This document shows positions 50,024 through 59,132 of a DNA stretch of 64,000 bases, piece by piece; the first letter of the stretch is position 1, and every line of letters starts with the position of its first letter. Both the position numbers and the translations under genes were made by a program. The DNA comes from Micromonospora siamensis. Its GTDB lineage: Bacteria; Actinomycetota; Actinomycetes; Mycobacteriales; Micromonosporaceae. The notes under the pieces were generated by a model. It had not been told where the DNA came from and ran no database searches. It worked only from the letters and a program-made list of their open reading frames with translations. Location of the stretch: the NCBI RefSeq assembly GCF_900090305.1, contig NZ_LT607751.1:3658001-3722000 (forward strand). The letters run 5' to 3'.

Positions 50024-50078
50024 ACCACCGCCGCCACGGGCGGGGCGGCTGTCAGCCCCCGGCCGTACCGTGCTGCGG

Positions 50079-50924
50079 ATGAGACACGGACTGGAGATCT
50101 CCTGCGGCGGAGCTGGCATGAGCGCGGCGCTCCTGACCGAGTTGGGCGAGCGGGCCGAGCGGGCCGGTTGGGACGGGGTGTTCTTCGAGGACTACCTCGT
50201 CTACTACGAGGGCGTCGACCCGCCGACCTTCGACCCGTGGCTGCTGCTGGCCACCATCGCCGCCCGTACCAGCCGGATCAGGCTCGGCACCACGGTCACC
50301 GGGCTGCCCCGACGCCGTCCGGCGAAGCTGGCCCGGGAGGTGCTCACCCTCGACCACCTCTCCGCCGGTCGCGCCACCGTCGCGGTCGGTCTCGGTGACC
50401 CGAACGATCCCGGGTGGGCGCCGTGCGGTGAGGCCACCGAGGTGAAGACGCGGGCGGCGATGCTCGACGAGGGCCTGGACGTGCTGCTCGGCCTGCTGGC
50501 CGGCGAGCGGCTGCACCACCGGGGAGCGCACTACCGGGCCGACGGCGTGGCGCTGCGGCCGGTCGCGGTGCAGCCGCACCGGGTGCCGGTCTGGGTGGGC
50601 GGCAGCACCCAGGCCAAGGCGGTGCTGCGCCGGGCCGCCCGCGCGGACGGCATCGTCCCCTACAAGCTCACCGACACCGCCGACTGGACCGACCTCACCC
50701 CGGACGAGGTGCACGACCTGGTCACGGCACTGCCGGCCACCCGTGCCGACGGCGAACGGTTCGACGTGGCGATCGGCGGTCGGCGACGGCGCCCGGACGA
50801 GCGCGCCGAGCGGGCCTACCTGGGCCAGATCGAGCAGGCGGGGGCGACCTGGTGGCTGGAGTTCGTCAAGTCCGGTGACCCGGACGCGATGCGGGCGGCT
50901 GTCGAGCGGGGCCCGCTGCGCTGA
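50079..50924 (+). CDS. LLM class flavin-dependent oxidoreductase
   Basis: 281-residue luciferase-like TIM barrel using FMN or F420. Family segments are ERAGWDGVFFEDYLVY, IRLGTTVTGLPRRRPAKLAR, VGLGDP and VPVWVGGSTQAKAVLRRAAR. The length is slightly short for the family (300-350), lacking part of the insertion loop. ATG at 50079 is used; GTG at 50070 is possible. Substrate unknown. It is the last gene before a strong bidirectional terminator. Confidence 0.92.
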   Translation: MRHGLEISCGGAGMSAALLTELGERAERAGWDGVFFEDYLVYYEGVDPPTFDPWLLLATIAARTSRIRLGTTVTGLPRRRPAKLAREVLTLDHLSAGRATVAVGLGDPNDPGWAPCGEATEVKTRAAMLDEGLDVLLGLLAGERLHHRGAHYRADGVALRPVAVQPHRVPVWVGGSTQAKAVLRRAARADGIVPYKLTDTADWTDLTPDEVHDLVTALPATRADGERFDVAIGGRRRRPDERAERAYLGQIEQAGATWWLEFVKSGDPDAMRAAVERGPLR

Positions 50925-50930
50925 TCGCCG

Positions 50931-50969
50931 CGGCCGGTTCGGCGCGCCGTCGGCGCGCCGAACCGGCCG
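50931..50969. terminator. Bidirectional 18-base-stem terminator
   Basis: Perfect 18-base arms beginning CGGCCGGTTCGG and ending CCGAACCGGCCG around the loop GTC, between the convergent LLM and VOC genes. Confidence 0.85.
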
Positions 50970-50972
50970 TCG

Positions 50973-51344
50973 TCAGCCCTGGGGGCGGGGGCAGATGCAG
51001 AACGGCTGGCCGATCGGGTCGATGAGCACCACCCACCGGTCGCCGCCGGGCTGGTGCTCCGGCCGGCTCGCCCCGGCCGCGACGAACCGCTCCTGCGCCT
51101 CGGCCAGGTCGTCGACGTACAGGTCGAGGTGGTAGCGCTTGGCGCCGGCGGTGTCGGGCCAGGCCGGCGGGCGGTAGTCGGGGACCAGGCCGAAGCCGAT
51201 CGACGTGCCGTCTTTGGTGATCATCGCGTACTCGGCCTCGCTGTGGGTGACCTCCCAGCCGAGGGCGTCGGCGTAGAAGGCGGCGTGGGCGGCCGGGTCG
51301 GAACTGTCCAGGTTGACCATGATGAGGTCGGCGGGTGCGGTCAT
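50973..51344 (-). CDS. VOC family protein
   Basis: 123-residue glyoxalase/bleomycin-resistance-type protein. It starts LIMVNLDSSDPAAHAAFYAD and ends WVVLIDPIGQPFCICPR, the latter common in actinobacterial VOC proteins where the usual metal glutamate is replaced. ATG at 51344 is preferred over 51353 on ribosome-site spacing. It sits 14 bases downstream of the IS30-HTH/MarR regulator gene on the same strand, so may be co-transcribed. Confidence 0.9.
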   Translation of the reverse strand: MTAPADLIMVNLDSSDPAAHAAFYADALGWEVTHSEAEYAMITKDGTSIGFGLVPDYRPPAWPDTAGAKRYHLDLYVDDLAEAQERFVAAGASRPEHQPGGDRWVVLIDPIGQPFCICPRPQG

Positions 51345-51358
51345 GGCTGCCATCCTGC

Positions 51359-52108
51359 TCACCGGCCCTGACATTTCTCGGCGGTGTCCGCCCGTGGGCC
51401 GGTCGGGGCGTGCAGGACCTCGCGGGCCTGCTCGGCGGCGCGGACGATGCTCTCGCTGATGAAGTCGAGGAAGCGGGCGATGTTCTCCAGCCGGGCGGCG
51501 GCCGGGGTGTCGGGGCCGAGGACGGCCACCCCCTGGCGGGCGGTCGCCACGAGCTGGTCGTTGGCGCGGGCGCTGGCGATGGTCGCCTGGTAGAAGAGTT
51601 CGTCGTCGACGATGTAGCGGTCGCGGCGGCGTTCGTCGCGTTCGCGGCGGACGAGGCTCTGGCCCTCCAGGAAGGTGATCGCCTTGGAGACCGACGCCGG
51701 GCTGACCTGGAGGCGCTGCGCCAGGCCCGACGCGGTGAGGCTGCCCGCGTCGGTGGTGAACAGGCAGGTCAACACCCGGGCGGTCATCCTGGGCAGGCCG
51801 GAGGCCATGAGCACGGTGGTGAGGGCCTCCTCGTACTCGGCCAGGGCCTCGGCGCCGCGTCCCGGAGCCGGTGCGACCTGCTGCGCGGTGCGGGAGGCAG
51901 CGGACCGGCGGCGGTGGGCACGGCGCTCGGTCGCACGGTGGGCCAGGTCGGCGCGGTAGGCGGTCGGGCCGCCGTTGCGCATCACCTCCCGGGTGACGGT
52001 CGACGTCGGACGCTCGATGCGGCGGGCTATCTCGGCGTAGGGGAGGCTGTCGGCCAGCCCCAACGCGATCTGCTGGCGTTCCTGCTGGCTGAGCCTTCCT
52101 CCCGGCAT
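51359..52108 (-). CDS. Regulator with IS30-type HTH fused to GbsR/MarR winged helix
   Basis: 249-residue protein. Residues 5-65 resemble the N-terminal HTH of IS30 transposases (LSQQERQQIALGLADSLPYA and RPTSTVTREVMRNGG). Residues 95-235 form a GbsR/MarR winged helix (SGLAQRLQVSPASVSKAITF, LEGQSLVRRERD). No DDE catalytic domain is present, so it is a regulator, not a transposase. ATG at 52108 has GAGGGG seven bases upstream. It is divergent from the DUF4097 gene across a region rich in GTTGC/GCAAC motifs. Confidence 0.88.
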   Translation of the reverse strand: MPGGRLSQQERQQIALGLADSLPYAEIARRIERPTSTVTREVMRNGGPTAYRADLAHRATERRAHRRRSAASRTAQQVAPAPGRGAEALAEYEEALTTVLMASGLPRMTARVLTCLFTTDAGSLTASGLAQRLQVSPASVSKAITFLEGQSLVRRERDERRRDRYIVDDELFYQATIASARANDQLVATARQGVAVLGPDTPAAARLENIARFLDFISESIVRAAEQAREVLHAPTGPRADTAEKCQGR

Positions 52109-52174
52109 CGCGGTCCCCTCGGTCGTCCCTGACGGCGGTCGTGTCGTGCCGACCATAGCGTTCACCGCCATCCA

Positions 52175-52300
52175 TTGCAACGGCCGACGGTAATCGTGTT
52201 GCGTTACGTCCATACCCGTTGCAACGAAAAGCGGGCTCTGAGCAGCTATTTCAGCACCTCGACGCAACAGGTATGTTGCCGCGACATCGAACGCAACGTA
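52175..52300. promoter_or_regulatory. Cluster of GTTGC/GCAAC motifs, likely operator array
   Basis: Within 126 bases there are at least six copies: TTGCAAC (52175), GTTGCG (52198), palindrome CGTTGCAACG (52217-52226), perfect dyad GCAACA-GGTA-TGTTGC (52264-52279) and ACGCAACGT (52291). They fill the divergent gap between the IS30-HTH/MarR regulator and the DUF4097 gene. Confidence 0.65.
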
Positions 52301-52343
52301 GCTTTTCCTCTGTCGGAAACAAAGCCCAGCAGTGGAGAGCATG

Positions 52344-53006
52344 ATGCAGACGTTCGACACCCCCACCCCGATCACCGCCGTGCTGGCCCTCCCGGCCGGG
52401 CGCGTCCAGGTCATCGCCGCCGACCGCGCCGACACCACCGTCGAGGTCCTGCCCACCGAGCCGGCCAGGAACAGCGACGTACGGGCCGCCGCGCAGACCA
52501 CCGTCGCCCTCACCGACGGCGTCCTACGCATCCACACCCAGCAGCGCCCCAACCGGCTCCTGGGCCCCTCCGGATCCCTGACGGTCACCGTACGACTGCC
52601 GGCCGGCTCCGACGTCGAGGTCAAGGCCGCCGGCTCCGAGCTGCGCGGCGTCGGCCGCCTCGGCGACCTCACGGTCGACGGCGCGTACCGCACCAAGGTC
52701 GACGAGGCCGGGCACGTCCGCCTCACCGCGATCGACGGCGACGTCGAGATCGGCCGGCTCACCGGTCCGGCGGAGATCAGCACCGCGCGCGGCGACATCC
52801 GGATCGGCGCCGCCGTGTCCGGCACCGTCGTGCTGCGCACCGGCTCCGGCGACATCTCGGTCGCCGCCGCGGCCGGAGTGTCGGCCGCCCTGGACGCCGG
52901 CACCGGCACCGGCCGCATCAGCAACGCCCTCCGGAACGACGGCACTGCCGAACTCGACATCCACGCCACCACCGGCCAGGGCGACATCACCGCCCGCAGC
53001 CTGTAG
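52344..53006 (+). CDS. DUF4097 family beta-helix protein
   Basis: 220-residue protein of the DUF4097 (adhesin-like) group. It is built of short beta-strand repeats in which glycine-aspartate turns recur (LGDLTVDGAYRT, AIDGDVEIGRL, SARGDIRIG-like, SGDISVAAA, GQGDITARSL), predicting a small right-handed solenoid. There is no signal peptide or membrane anchor, so it is probably cytoplasmic. It is followed after 13 bases by an alpha/beta hydrolase gene in the same operon and faces the MarR-like regulator. Confidence 0.88.
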   Translation: MQTFDTPTPITAVLALPAGRVQVIAADRADTTVEVLPTEPARNSDVRAAAQTTVALTDGVLRIHTQQRPNRLLGPSGSLTVTVRLPAGSDVEVKAAGSELRGVGRLGDLTVDGAYRTKVDEAGHVRLTAIDGDVEIGRLTGPAEISTARGDIRIGAAVSGTVVLRTGSGDISVAAAAGVSAALDAGTGTGRISNALRNDGTAELDIHATTGQGDITARSL

Positions 53007-53019
53007 AAGGAGCAGCAGC

Positions 53020-53835
53020 ATGACGAAGAACAGCACGTCCCCGACCGGCACGACGTGGACCGGCATGGTGCCGGTCGAGGACACCGCCCTGGCCGTCACC
53101 GACACCGGCGGCCCCGGCGTCCCGGTGGTCTACCTCAACGGCCAGTTCGCCACCCAGGGGTACTGGCGGCACGTCATCGCCGACCTGGGAACCGGGTGGC
53201 GGCACATCACCTACGACGAGCGGGCCCGCGGCAGGTCGCGGCGCTCGGCCGACTACTCCTTCGCCGCGGCCGTACGCGACGTCGACGCTGTGCTGGCCGC
53301 CCGGGACGTTTCACGGGCGGTGCTGGTGGGCTGGTCGTACGGGGCGTTCGTCGCGGCGCACTGGGCCAGCCGCAACCCCGACCGCACGATCGGCGCGGTC
53401 CTGGTCGACGGGGCGTTCCCGTACGACTGGCTCGACGAGGCGATGGAGCGGCGGATCCGCACGCTGTTCCGGCGGATGAGCTGGTTCCTCCCGCTGCTGC
53501 GTCCCACCGGCCTGGCGCCGCGGATGACGGCCGCACAGCAGGCCGACAGCAACATCGAGGTGGGCGTCATCTCCCGGGAGCGCGAACTGGGGCCGGTGCT
53601 GGACGCCATCACCGTCCCGGTGCGGTACGTCGTCGCCTCCGGGACGTCGTTCGGCAGCCGCGGCGACGAGCAGGAACGGATCCGCACCAGCCTGGACGCG
53701 GTGACCGCCCGCAATCCGCACATCGAGGTGGGCGCGAAGGTGTCCAGCAACCACGGAGCGCTGCTGAAGAAGGACTTCCCGGCCATCTCCGCGGCCGTGC
53801 GGGAGGTCGCCGCCCTCGGCGGCGAGCAGCGGTGA
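53020..53835 (+). CDS. Alpha/beta hydrolase
   Basis: 271-residue alpha/beta-fold hydrolase. The nucleophile elbow is VGWSYGAF (serine near residue 108), the oxyanion strand is VVYLNGQFATQGYW, the acid lies in the DAITVPVRYVVASG region, and the late histidine is in SSNHGALLKKD. ATG follows AAGGAGCAGC. It is co-transcribed with the DUF4097 gene, and the set is probably controlled by the divergent regulator. Its ester, epoxide or peroxide substrate is unknown. Confidence 0.93.
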   Translation: MTKNSTSPTGTTWTGMVPVEDTALAVTDTGGPGVPVVYLNGQFATQGYWRHVIADLGTGWRHITYDERARGRSRRSADYSFAAAVRDVDAVLAARDVSRAVLVGWSYGAFVAAHWASRNPDRTIGAVLVDGAFPYDWLDEAMERRIRTLFRRMSWFLPLLRPTGLAPRMTAAQQADSNIEVGVISRERELGPVLDAITVPVRYVVASGTSFGSRGDEQERIRTSLDAVTARNPHIEVGAKVSSNHGALLKKDFPAISAAVREVAALGGEQR

Positions 53836-53839
53836 GCGG

Positions 53840-55546
53840 TCAGCAGAGCAGCTCCAGGTGTCGGTGGGCGTCGGCGGCGACGTCGGAGTGGCGCAGCCAC
53901 CGCCGGGTCCACAGCCGGGCCGCCACCGCCGCCTGCTCGTCGCCCCACGCGGCGTGCTCCACCAGCAGCGCGGCGGTGAGCGCGTACGCCAGGCGCAGCG
54001 CCAGCCCCCGCGCGCCGGCCACCACCTCGACCGCCGTCGGGTCGGCGGCGACCCGACCGACGGTGTCGCGCAGCTCCCCGGTGACCGTGGCGAGGGTGTC
54101 GGCGAGGGCCGGGTCGAGCGCCGCGGCCAGGTCGGTGGCGGCGGCCAGCCGGGCCAGCAGGGGCGTTCCGGCGCCTTCCCGGCTGATCGCCCGCAGCACG
54201 TCCAGCGCGAGCACGTTGGTGGTGCCCTCCCAGATGGGCAGCACCTGCGCGTCGCGTAGCAGCCGGGGCACGCCGGTGTCCTCGACGTAGCCGGCCCCGC
54301 CGAACGCCTCCACGTACTCGCTGGCCGAGGCGACGGCGAGGCGGCCGGTGGCCAGCTTGGCCAGCGGGGCCACCACTCGCAGCTCGGCGTCGGCGGCCGG
54401 GTCGGCGTCGACCTCCACCCGGCCGAGCAGCGCGAAGGCGTGCCCGGCGAGGACGAACGCACCGGCCGCGTCGACGGCGAGGGTGCCCAGGGTGGCTCGG
54501 TGCAGCGGGTTGTCGGCGAGCCGGCCCCCGGCCACGTGCCGGGCGTCGGCGTACGCGCGGGCGTGGGCCAGGCCGCGGCGCATCCCGGACGCGGCGGCGT
54601 TGGCGTTGTGCACCCGGGTCACCACCACCAGGGTCATCGCCCGTCCCAGGCCGGGCACGTGCGGGTCACCCAGCGGCAGCGCGTACGCGTCGCGCAGGCC
54701 GATCTCGGCGGTGGGCAGCGCCCAGGTGCCGAGCTTGTCCTTGAGCCGGTGCACGGTGACCCCGGGGGCGGGGAAGTCGCCGGGCAGGGTGGCGCCGGCC
54801 AGCGGCGAGTCGGCGGCGTAGCGGGGCACCAGGAACGGGGCGAGCACCCGGCTGCCCCGGCCGGCGCCGTCGGGGCGGGCCAGGGCCACCGCCATCGGCG
54901 CGTCGGCGGCCGAGCAGAACCACTTCTCCCCGGTCAGCCGCCACGACCCGTCGGCGGCCGGTCGCGCCACCGCGCCGGAACGCGACAGGTCCGACCCGCC
55001 GGTCGACTCGGTCATCCACTGCCCGCTGACCACGGCGGTGTCCGGGTCGGTGGAGGTCAGTCGGGGCAGCCAGGCGGCGCGGATCGCGGGGTCGACCTCG
55101 GGACGGCTGAGCAGCGCGGCGGCGCCGTCGGCCATCGCGACCGGGCAGGAGAAGGTGGCCGACTCGGGCGCGTACAGGTGCAGCAGGGCGTGCTGGACGA
55201 CCCGTGCGGTGGCGCCCCAGGTGTCGCGGGCGGAGTCCAGCCAGGGCAGCGCGACCACGGCGTGCCGGGCGGCGGCGGCGCGCTGGGCCTGCCAGCCGGC
55301 CGGGGTGTCGATCCGGTCGATCCGCGCGCCCCACGGGTCGTACCGGCGCAGGGTGGGCGGGTGCGCCTCGGCGTCGGCGTGCGCGGCGCGCAGCGCGCCG
55401 GTGACCTCGGCGGCCAGGTCGGCCAGCCGGCCCTTCGCGGCCGCGTGCCCGCCCGCACCGAGCTGCCGTTCCAGCCAGGAGCGCAGCAGCGCGTCACCGG
55501 TGTACGGATCGTCGGGGGGCGGCGCCGGCTGCACGAAACGGGTCAT
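53840..55546 (-). CDS. AidB-like acyl-CoA dehydrogenase family protein
   Basis: 568-residue flavoprotein of the AidB/large acyl-CoA dehydrogenase branch. The N-terminal helical domain includes DPYTGDALLRSWLERQLG. The FAD-facing block is SGQWMTESTGGSDLSRSGAV followed by TGEKWFCSAADAP, and the C-terminal block LPIWEGTTNVLALDVLRA is characteristic. E. coli AidB protects DNA against alkylation and does not efficiently oxidise acyl-CoA. A comparable role here is inferred from family only. It is convergent with the hydrolase gene. Confidence 0.93.
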   Translation of the reverse strand: MTRFVQPAPPPDDPYTGDALLRSWLERQLGAGGHAAAKGRLADLAAEVTGALRAAHADAEAHPPTLRRYDPWGARIDRIDTPAGWQAQRAAAARHAVVALPWLDSARDTWGATARVVQHALLHLYAPESATFSCPVAMADGAAALLSRPEVDPAIRAAWLPRLTSTDPDTAVVSGQWMTESTGGSDLSRSGAVARPAADGSWRLTGEKWFCSAADAPMAVALARPDGAGRGSRVLAPFLVPRYAADSPLAGATLPGDFPAPGVTVHRLKDKLGTWALPTAEIGLRDAYALPLGDPHVPGLGRAMTLVVVTRVHNANAAASGMRRGLAHARAYADARHVAGGRLADNPLHRATLGTLAVDAAGAFVLAGHAFALLGRVEVDADPAADAELRVVAPLAKLATGRLAVASASEYVEAFGGAGYVEDTGVPRLLRDAQVLPIWEGTTNVLALDVLRAISREGAGTPLLARLAAATDLAAALDPALADTLATVTGELRDTVGRVAADPTAVEVVAGARGLALRLAYALTAALLVEHAAWGDEQAAVAARLWTRRWLRHSDVAADAHRHLELLC

Positions 55547-55658
55547 CGGTGGGCTCCTCCCGGGGGTGTCGGTGCCGACCGTAGACGATGCGACGCCCCC
55601 GGCGACAGGGCCGGACCTCCTGCGCGGTGGCCGGTTCGTTGCCTACGGTCTACAGGTG

Positions 55659-56117
55659 ATGGGCACGCAGCAGCGGTGGAGCAGGCCGGCCCGGCGCGTC
55701 CGGCCGGTCCGCTCCGGCCTGGTGCTGGCCGGGCTCGGGCTGGGCACCTGCCTGATCGGGGTGGCCGGGTTGGCGGCCTGGAACGTGCAGGTGGTGACGC
55801 AGGCCGGCGGCCCGGTACGGGAGACCGCGGACGGGTTCCTGCAGCAGGTCGCCGCCGGGGACACCGAGCGGGCGTACGGGAAGCTGTGCGCCGACGCCCG
55901 GACCCGGTGGAGTCAGGTCGGCTTCGACAGCTGGGTACGGACCCCGCCGCGGGTCAGCGGCTACGAGATCACCGACGTGTCGATCTCGACCCTGCGGGGG
56001 CGGCCCCGGGCCACGGTCACGGTGCGGTTGACCCGCGACGGCGGGGCAGGCGAGGAGCGGAAGCTGCCGGTGGTGCAGGAGGACGGGAAATGGCGGGTCT
56101 GCGGCGACCCGTTCTGA
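55659..56117 (+). CDS. DUF4878-like single-span membrane protein
   Basis: 152-residue protein with a basic N-terminus, one hydrophobic helix (about residues 24-44) and an NTF2-like extracytoplasmic domain (ETADGFLQQVAAGDTERAYG, LPVVQEDGKWRVCGDPF). This is the pattern of DUF4878-type proteins in actinomycetes. Two cysteines, in KLCADAR and VCGDPF, could form a disulfide. ATG at 55659 is used; GTG immediately before is possible. Function unknown. Confidence 0.8.
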   Translation: MGTQQRWSRPARRVRPVRSGLVLAGLGLGTCLIGVAGLAAWNVQVVTQAGGPVRETADGFLQQVAAGDTERAYGKLCADARTRWSQVGFDSWVRTPPRVSGYEITDVSISTLRGRPRATVTVRLTRDGGAGEERKLPVVQEDGKWRVCGDPF

Positions 56118-56120
56118 GGC

Positions 56121-56840
56121 TCAGCCGCGCGGCCCGAGGTCGCCGGCGCGGTAGTGGCGGCGGCAGAGCACCTGGTAGCGCACGTCGGCGTTGTCGACGG
56201 TGTCACCGATGACCACCTGGGCGCCCTCGCGGACCACCCGGTCGTTGACCACCCGGGCGTTGAGCAGCCCTTCCCGGCCGCACCAGCAGAGCACCTCGAC
56301 CTGGATGCGGGCCACCTCGTCGGCCAGTTCGAACAGCCGCTGCGCGGCGGGGAACAGGCAGGAGCGGAAGTCGGTGGCCAGGCCGAAGGCGTACACGTCG
56401 ACGTCGTAGTTGTCGACCAGGTCGGCCATCTGCTCGACGTGCTCCAGGTTGTAGAAGGACGCCTCGTCGCAGATCAGGTAGTCCACGCGTACCCCCTCGG
56501 CCCAGGCGTCGCGGACCAGGTCGCGCAGGTCCAGCGAGTCGGTGACCTCGATGGCCTCGTGGGCCAGGCCGATGCGGGTGGTGACCTGCGGGCCCAGCGA
56601 CCGGTCGATACGGGTGGTGACCAGCCCGCGGCGGCCCTGCCGGGCGTGGTTGTAGTTCATCTGCAGGGCCATGGTGGACTTGCCGCAGTCCATCGGGCCC
56701 CAGAAGAACTTCAGCGCGGCGGCGTGCAGCGGCCGTCCGTCGACGCCCCGCGCGGCGGCGCAGCCGATGGCGGTGGGGTCGTCGGGCCCGGGCAGGGGCC
56801 GGGCCAGGCAGATCGGGGCGGCAGCGGCGTCGTCGGTCAC
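56121..56840 (-). CDS. tdk: Thymidine kinase
   Basis: Type II thymidine kinase phosphorylating thymidine to dTMP in salvage. The P-loop is GPMDCGKST (about residues 48-56), the catalytic glutamate is in ICDEASFYN (about 125), and the lasso and zinc-site cysteines appear in VLCWCG and VLCRRHY. The 239 residues include a roughly 40-residue N-terminal extension lacking family similarity, so a later GTG start (near VDGRPL) is possible. It is the third of a minus-strand series (GDPD, UMF1 transporter, tdk). Confidence 0.93.
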   Translation of the reverse strand: MTDDAAAAPICLARPLPGPDDPTAIGCAAARGVDGRPLHAAALKFFWGPMDCGKSTMALQMNYNHARQGRRGLVTTRIDRSLGPQVTTRIGLAHEAIEVTDSLDLRDLVRDAWAEGVRVDYLICDEASFYNLEHVEQMADLVDNYDVDVYAFGLATDFRSCLFPAAQRLFELADEVARIQVEVLCWCGREGLLNARVVNDRVVREGAQVVIGDTVDNADVRYQVLCRRHYRAGDLGPRG

Positions 56841-56885
56841 GTCGGGGCAGCCTAGCCCATCGGTCGTGGCCGATCGGTCTGGTGC

Positions 56886-58277
56886 TTACAGCACCCGCGG
56901 TGGGGTGTTGCCCGCGGCGAGGATCGCCCGGCGGATCGGCACGGCCGCGAGCAGCGCGAAGCCGAGGACGAAGAAGATCAGCAGGGAGACCAGGCCCACC
57001 CGGTAGGAGGAGGTGAGCTGGAACACCAGGCCGAAGGCGAGCGGCCCGAGCCAGCTGGTGCCCTTGTCGCTGATCTCGTAGAAGCCGTAGTATTCGCCCT
57101 CCTTGCCGGCGGGGATGAGCTGGCTGAACAGCGACCGGCTCAGCGCCTGGCTGCCGCCGAGGACCAGGCCGATGCACCCGCCGAGGATCATGAACGGCAC
57201 CGGCGCCTCGGCGGGCAGCCGGAACGCGGCGATGATCACACCGGTCCACAGCACCAGGGACAGCAGCACGGTCTTCCAGGCGCCGATGCGTCGGGCCAGC
57301 GCGCCGAGGGCGAGCGCGCCGCCGAAGGCCAGGAACTGCACCAGCAGGATCGTCACGATCAGGGTGCCCTGCTCCAGCCGGAGCTCCTCGGTGCCGTACT
57401 GGCTGGCCAGGGTGATGACGGTCTGGATGCCGTCGTTGTAGACCAGGAACGCCAGCAGGAAGAACAGGGTCAGCGGGTACGCCTTGATCTCCCGCAGGGT
57501 GCGGCCGAGCTGCCGGAAGCCGTCGGTGAGCACGTTGCCGCCGCCGCGTAGCGCCTCGGCCGTGGGGTGCTCGCGCAGCCAGCGCAGCGGCAGCAGGGTG
57601 AACGCCGCCCACCACACCCCGGCCGACACGATCGACCAGCGGGCCAGGTCCAGGGTGCGTTGCGGGTTGCCGTCCTCGGACAGCATCGACACCGCGACCA
57701 GGTTGAGCGCGAGCAGCAGGCCGCCGCCCAGGTAGCCGATGGCCCAGCCGCGGCTGGAGATCGCGTCGCGTTCGTCGGGCCCGCCGAGCTGCGGCAGGAA
57801 CGAGTTGTAGACCACCACGGCGGCGCCGAAGGAGATGTTGGCGACCAGGAACAGCGCCCCGCCGAGCAGGTACCGCTCGCCGGTGACGAACGCGAAGGCG
57901 ATGGTGGCGCCGGCGCCGGCGAACGCGGCGGCGGCCAGCAGCCGCTTCTTGTGCACCGACCGGTCGGCGACCGCGCCGACCACCGGCAGCACGAAGACGG
58001 TGAGGAACACCGACAGCGAGATCAGGTACGGGTAGTAGGAGCCGGCCGCCACCCGGATGCCCAGCGGGTGCACCACCCCGTCGCAGCTGTCCGCGCCCAG
58101 CTCGCAGCCGGCGGCCAGTTCGGTGACGGTGGTCAGGAACGGTCCGAGGAACACCGTGATGACGGTGGTCTGGAACGCCGAGTTGGCCCAGTCGTACAGG
58201 TACCAGCCGCGCCGCTCGCGGGGAGTGCTCGCCGGCCGGGGGGCGTCGGCGAGGTCGGGGGCGACCGTCTCGGCCAT
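56886..58277 (-). CDS. UMF1-type MFS transporter
   Basis: 463-residue membrane transporter related to UMF1 and fungal Atg22. It starts ERRGWYLYDWANSAFQTTVI, the diagnostic YDWANS block, and has 11-12 helices including the paired GSQALSRSLFSQLIPAGKEG and EYYGF signature. Bacterial members are thought to export amino acids or other small solutes, without direct proof. It lies 19 bases downstream of the GDPD gene on the same strand. Confidence 0.94.
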   Translation of the reverse strand: MAETVAPDLADAPRPASTPRERRGWYLYDWANSAFQTTVITVFLGPFLTTVTELAAGCELGADSCDGVVHPLGIRVAAGSYYPYLISLSVFLTVFVLPVVGAVADRSVHKKRLLAAAAFAGAGATIAFAFVTGERYLLGGALFLVANISFGAAVVVYNSFLPQLGGPDERDAISSRGWAIGYLGGGLLLALNLVAVSMLSEDGNPQRTLDLARWSIVSAGVWWAAFTLLPLRWLREHPTAEALRGGGNVLTDGFRQLGRTLREIKAYPLTLFFLLAFLVYNDGIQTVITLASQYGTEELRLEQGTLIVTILLVQFLAFGGALALGALARRIGAWKTVLLSLVLWTGVIIAAFRLPAEAPVPFMILGGCIGLVLGGSQALSRSLFSQLIPAGKEGEYYGFYEISDKGTSWLGPLAFGLVFQLTSSYRVGLVSLLIFFVLGFALLAAVPIRRAILAAGNTPPRVL

Positions 58278-58296
58278 CTTCGGTCCTCGGGGAGGT

Positions 58297-59064
58297 TCAG
58301 GCGGCCCAGTGGCCGCGGCTGCGGTAGACGTCGCGCAGCACGCCGACGTGATCGGTCATGATGCCATCCACACCGAGATCAAGTAAGTGGTGCATCTGGT
58401 CGGGTTCGTCGATCGTCCAGACGTGCACGTGCAGGCCGAGGCGGTGGGCGTGGTCGAGGAACCGGCGGTCCACCACCCTGATCCGCCCGTACCGGACGGG
58501 GACCTGGGCGGCGACCACGGACGGGGGCAGCCGCAGCGGCCGGCCGTGCAGGGAGGCCAGCCGTAGCCGGGCAACCCCGCGCATGCCCAGGCCGGTGGCG
58601 ACCCGCCCCTGGGTGAGGGCCCGCAGGCGGGCCAGCCGGGCGTCGCTGAACGAGGCCAGCAGCACCCGTTCGCCGGCGCCGGTGCGCCGTACGGTGTCGA
58701 CGGTCGGTTCGACGCCGCCGTCGGCCTTGACGTCGATGTTGAACCGCACCTGCGGCCAGGCGGCGAGGACCTCGTCGAGGCGGGGCACGACGGCGGCGCC
58801 GCCGACGCGTACCGACGCCAGGTCGGCCCAGCGCAGGTCGGCGATGCGGCCGGGTTCGCCGGTGACCCGGCGCAGGGTGGTGTCGTGGAAGACCACCGCC
58901 ACGCCGTCGGCGGTGCCGTGGACGTCGGTCTCGACGTACCGGTAGCCCAGGGCGATGGCGCGGGCGAACGCCGCGGCGGTGTTCTCGTCGCCGTCGGCGG
59001 CGCCGCCACGGTGGGCGAACGCCAGCGGCGCGGGGGCGTCGAGGTAGCCGCTGCGGGTCAGCAC
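58297..59064 (-). CDS. Glycerophosphodiester phosphodiesterase
   Basis: 255-residue GDPD TIM-barrel enzyme that splits glycerophosphodiesters to glycerol-3-phosphate and alcohol. Catalytic elements are FAHRGGAADGDENTAAAF (H, R, E) at residues 17-34, VETDVHGTADGVAVVFHD (E, D, H) and KADGG-type metal ligand IDVKADGG. No signal peptide, so cytosolic. GTG start. It is upstream of the UMF1 transporter gene and probably forms an operon with it. Confidence 0.95.
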   Translation of the reverse strand: MLTRSGYLDAPAPLAFAHRGGAADGDENTAAAFARAIALGYRYVETDVHGTADGVAVVFHDTTLRRVTGEPGRIADLRWADLASVRVGGAAVVPRLDEVLAAWPQVRFNIDVKADGGVEPTVDTVRRTGAGERVLLASFSDARLARLRALTQGRVATGLGMRGVARLRLASLHGRPLRLPPSVVAAQVPVRYGRIRVVDRRFLDHAHRLGLHVHVWTIDEPDQMHHLLDLGVDGIMTDHVGVLRDVYRSRGHWAA

Positions 59065-59132
59065 GCGAGGCAGTATGCCCGGCGGGGATGACGGCCGGGT
59101 GACCGGGCGGCGACCTTACCGCGCCGCCGGCA

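Noticed and set aside
51359..52108. IS30 transposase fragment
   Set aside because: The N-terminal HTH looks IS30-like, but there is no DDE domain or terminal inverted repeats, and a complete MarR domain follows in frame. It is a regulator.
52175..52300. Replication origin-type iteron cluster
   Set aside because: The GTTGC motifs are short, mixed in orientation and confined to a divergent promoter gap, with no rep gene nearby. An operator array is simpler.
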